From Alphaproteobacteria bacterium (GTDB lineage Bacteria > Pseudomonadota > Alphaproteobacteria > Micavibrionales > Micavibrionaceae): a DNA stretch of 35,480 nucleotides. Of this stretch, positions 33,702 through 35,480 are shown in pieces. A program made the translations under genes and the position numbers. Below the pieces are notes generated by a model, which searched no databases, was not told the origin of the DNA, and saw only the letters and a program-made list of their open reading frames with translations. The stretch spans positions 1 through 35,480 of the forward strand of contig JAGLMC010000066.1 in the NCBI GenBank assembly GCA_023140215.1. The letters are read 5' to 3'. Numbering within the stretch: the stretch's first letter is position 1; the number at the start of each line of letters is the position of its first letter.

Positions 33702-35165
33702 TTATATTTTAGGAATCATTGAAATTGTTGATTTAGGATCAAGCTTAGTTTCAGGATCAAGCTTAGTCTTAGGCTGGTTTTGAGGCTCAGAAGCTATTTC
33801 TTTAAACTTTTTAGCATTATTAGACAGATCTTTTTTCTCCTTTTCCTCTGTAACGTCAGGTGGATTTACATTTTCAAATTCGTTTTTAAGAGGGGTAGGT
33901 GCGTTTGTAGGCTCTGGTTTTGATTCTTCTTTTTCTTGAGAAGATGTATCATCGGAATTTGTGGAAGGTAAGCTTGCTTTTAATCCTGAGATAACTTGTT
34001 TAAACATTGGTGCCATTCTAGACATAAACATTTCAATAAAACTCATAATCATTTCACCAAGCCCTTTAAGGTTTCCAAAGCCTAATTTTTCAATAAAAGT
34101 AGGGTCAGTTAAACTTTCATTTGAAAGTTTCTTTTTTTTATGTAATAGATCAAGTGATATAATAATTTTATTAATTGAATCACCAGTTTCTTTTAAGTCT
34201 TTATAATTTGCTACTTCCTTACAAAAAGCTGTATATTTTTCTCTATCCTTAGAATCAGTAATGTTATTATATTGTTCTTTGGATAATTTACCCTCCTCCA
34301 TTATTAAAGTAATATCTTCTTTACTCAAAAAAGGGTAAGTCTGCCCATCTAATTTGTTCTTCATCTCTTCGAGCATACCAGGATATGCTATTTTAATTTC
34401 CTCCCCTAGCTCCGGTGTATAGAGCCAATTATTATCAACTTCAATTCCAAGTTTATCAGTAATAATAGGCAAGACTCCTTGTAACGATTTATTAAGGGAG
34501 TTAATCGTACCATCGGGCATAGTTATCTTTTCACGACCGGTGAGCAGAGACATTGGATTAGCGAATATAGCCATTATGTCGTCACTCTTAGGAGCAATTT
34601 TTGAGTTAATTTTAGGAACAATGCCAATCAAGAACAATTCCACATCTGCTTGTGCAGCCTTAATGTCAGAAACTGGTTTTGGGGTTGGAATATCGGATGT
34701 TTTATCAGGCGCACTTTCTACTTTAAGTACAGGTATATCTTCATAATGTTCATCGAGTATTTTTACTATATCTTTAGCGTTATTAATTAAATTGACTAGC
34801 AACACAGGATTTTTTTCCATCGCTGGTGAAACCGGTATTTTCTTACTTGTTAATCCGAGTATTAATAATCTAGTGTTGAAGATATCAGATTTAATTGTAC
34901 CATCAGATTTAACTAAGTTTTTGGCTAGTTTATCAGCAGTAATTTTTTCCTTGAATGCAGAAAGATTACGCAATAAATCGCTTCCAAGTTTAGGAGTATA
35001 AGAATCTTCAAATTTAAGGGGGTTATCTTTTTGATTGGCAAGAGCAACTAAGCCACGTAATGCATTATTGATAGGTTTTTTGGGATCAGCAGAATCATAC
35101 TTTAAACCAAAAGGCTCTAATAAAAATTTGTTAAGATTCGCAATTTTTTGCGTTGAAAGTTCCAT
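33702..35165 (-). CDS. Unknown 487-residue protein with internally duplicated YTPxLG module
   Basis: A protein I do not recognise. The start is ATG 35165, seven bases after GAGGG; a GTG at 35171 lies too close to that site. It has no signal peptide. Residues 33-75 and about 225-270 look like two copies of one module (NNALRGLVALANQ... with SYTPKLGSDLL; NKSLQGVLPIITD... with LYTPELGEEIK), vaguely reminiscent of a peptidoglycan-binding three-helix fold. A methionine-rich amphipathic helix follows at about 365-397 (LGEMIMSFIEMFMSRMAPMF). The last 90 residues are disordered, Glu/Lys/Pro/Ser-rich, and contain a TKLDPE-TKLDPK tandem. The mix suggests an exported, phage-like or effector-type protein, but no function can be assigned. 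Confidence 0.7.
   Translation of the reverse strand: MELSTQKIANLNKFLLEPFGLKYDSADPKKPINNALRGLVALANQKDNPLKFEDSYTPKLGSDLLRNLSAFKEKITADKLAKNLVKSDGTIKSDIFNTRLLILGLTSKKIPVSPAMEKNPVLLVNLINNAKDIVKILDEHYEDIPVLKVESAPDKTSDIPTPKPVSDIKAAQADVELFLIGIVPKINSKIAPKSDDIMAIFANPMSLLTGREKITMPDGTINSLNKSLQGVLPIITDKLGIEVDNNWLYTPELGEEIKIAYPGMLEEMKNKLDGQTYPFLSKEDITLIMEEGKLSKEQYNNITDSKDREKYTAFCKEVANYKDLKETGDSINKIIISLDLLHKKKKLSNESLTDPTFIEKLGFGNLKGLGEMIMSFIEMFMSRMAPMFKQVISGLKASLPSTNSDDTSSQEKEESKPEPTNAPTPLKNEFENVNPPDVTEEKEKKDLSNNAKKFKEIASEPQNQPKTKLDPETKLDPKSTISMIPKI
33736..33771. repeat. 18-bp tandem repeat inside the unknown protein gene
   Basis: GGATCAAGCTTAGT occurs twice with an 18-bp period, encoding on the minus strand the hexapeptide tandem TKLDPE-TKLDPK near the C-terminus. 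It is in frame, so copy-number change would only alter tail length. Confidence 0.6.
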
Positions 35166-35385
35166 AAACACACCCTCTTTATTTTAGCCGTTTTTCGACT
35201 TTTTATATTTACACTCTACCGTCTTAACTGATTGATTTACTTATATTTTTATAAGATTATTTGTTATCTTTTTCAGCTAAGATACAGTCATTATGCCATA
35301 ATTACAGATACATTGCAAATTTTACTTTCCATAAGGCGCAGATAATTTTTCTTTGGTTTTTGGAGTTTTATTTAATATTTAGGTG

Positions 35386-35480
35386 TTAGCTTTTAATATT
35401 ATCTTCTTCGAGACTAAGGTCTCCGGCATCAATTTCATTTTCGTCGATATCCAAAGTCCCTTCTTTTTGTTGTTTGTTAG
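35386..35480 (-). CDS. C-terminal end of an unidentified gene (truncated by window edge)
   Basis: The minus strand is open from the window edge to a TAA at 35386-35388, giving 30 codons with a strongly acidic C-terminus (GTLDIDENEIDAGDLSLEED then NIKS). No stop interrupts it, and the composition looks like the tail of a real protein. Its identity cannot be determined from 30 residues. It would be read toward the unknown 487-residue gene, separated by about 220 bp. Confidence 0.45.
   Translation of the reverse strand, partial: NKQQKEGTLDIDENEIDAGDLSLEEDNIKS

Overview
The window is an AT-rich piece of a bacterial chromosome, most likely from an alphaproteobacterium with a full lipopolysaccharide (LPS) outer membrane. 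The gene content supports this: kdsD-lptC-lptA, the order DUF3576 lipoprotein-leuS-lptE-holA (typical of Alphaproteobacteria), def-fmt-truA, radA, and a Tad-pilus-type pair. I see no phage, insertion sequence, CRISPR array or plasmid replication gene. A Micavibrionales/Rhodospirillales-like or other low-GC uncultured lineage fits, but that placement is inference.

Layout. 1-5181 holds LPS and outer-membrane biogenesis: kdsD (5' truncated by the window edge), lptC and lptA with coupled start and stop codons, then a convergent 1-kb-residue AsmA/YhdP-like protein. 5381-5455 is a tRNA-Gln. 5955-7313 carries a pilus-secretin N-domain protein and a TadD-like TPR lipoprotein, followed by a DUF502 membrane protein. 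8288-9310 carries an outer-membrane beta-barrel gene on the minus strand. Just upstream of it lies a roughly 250-nt GC-richer segment with three perfect 9-bp long-range helices, several hairpins and an intrinsic terminator only about 30 nt before the barrel start codon. I regard this as an unannotated structured RNA or attenuating leader, and as the best candidate for something new here.

9382-15259 is a mixed region: an unknown 3-TM protein, an atypical macro-domain protein divergent from a YejA-like peptide-binding protein, a small lipoprotein, a family 9 glycosyltransferase and radA. 15256-19518 carries a small unknown protein downstream of an M3 oligopeptidase, a WecA/MraY-type glycosyl-phosphate transferase and a multi-TM protein. 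19734-22480 carries an AMIN-domain protein without an amidase domain, then an EF-hand protein, an ECF sigma factor, a small one-TM probable anti-sigma protein and a periplasmic Metal_resist/Spy-type sensor. The last four look like a CnrYXH-like trans-envelope signalling cassette.

22545-24843 is the overlapping def-fmt-truA operon. 24953-27524 carries a secreted PRC-barrel protein and a type I-secreted RTX/DUF4114 protein. 27564-28592 is an RsmC-like rRNA methyltransferase. From 28675 to the end everything is on the minus strand: DUF3576 lipoprotein, leuS, lptE, holA, a 487-residue unknown protein with an internal duplication, and the C-terminus of one more gene at the right edge.

Functionally, much of the window serves the cell envelope: Kdo supply (KdsD), LPS transport (LptC, LptA, LptE), AsmA-like lipid transport, sugar transfer (GT9, WecA-like), peptidoglycan binding (AMIN) and stress sensing (ECF cassette). 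These are interleaved with translation housekeeping (LeuS, PDF, Fmt, TruA, RsmC, tRNA-Gln) and DNA maintenance (RadA, HolA).
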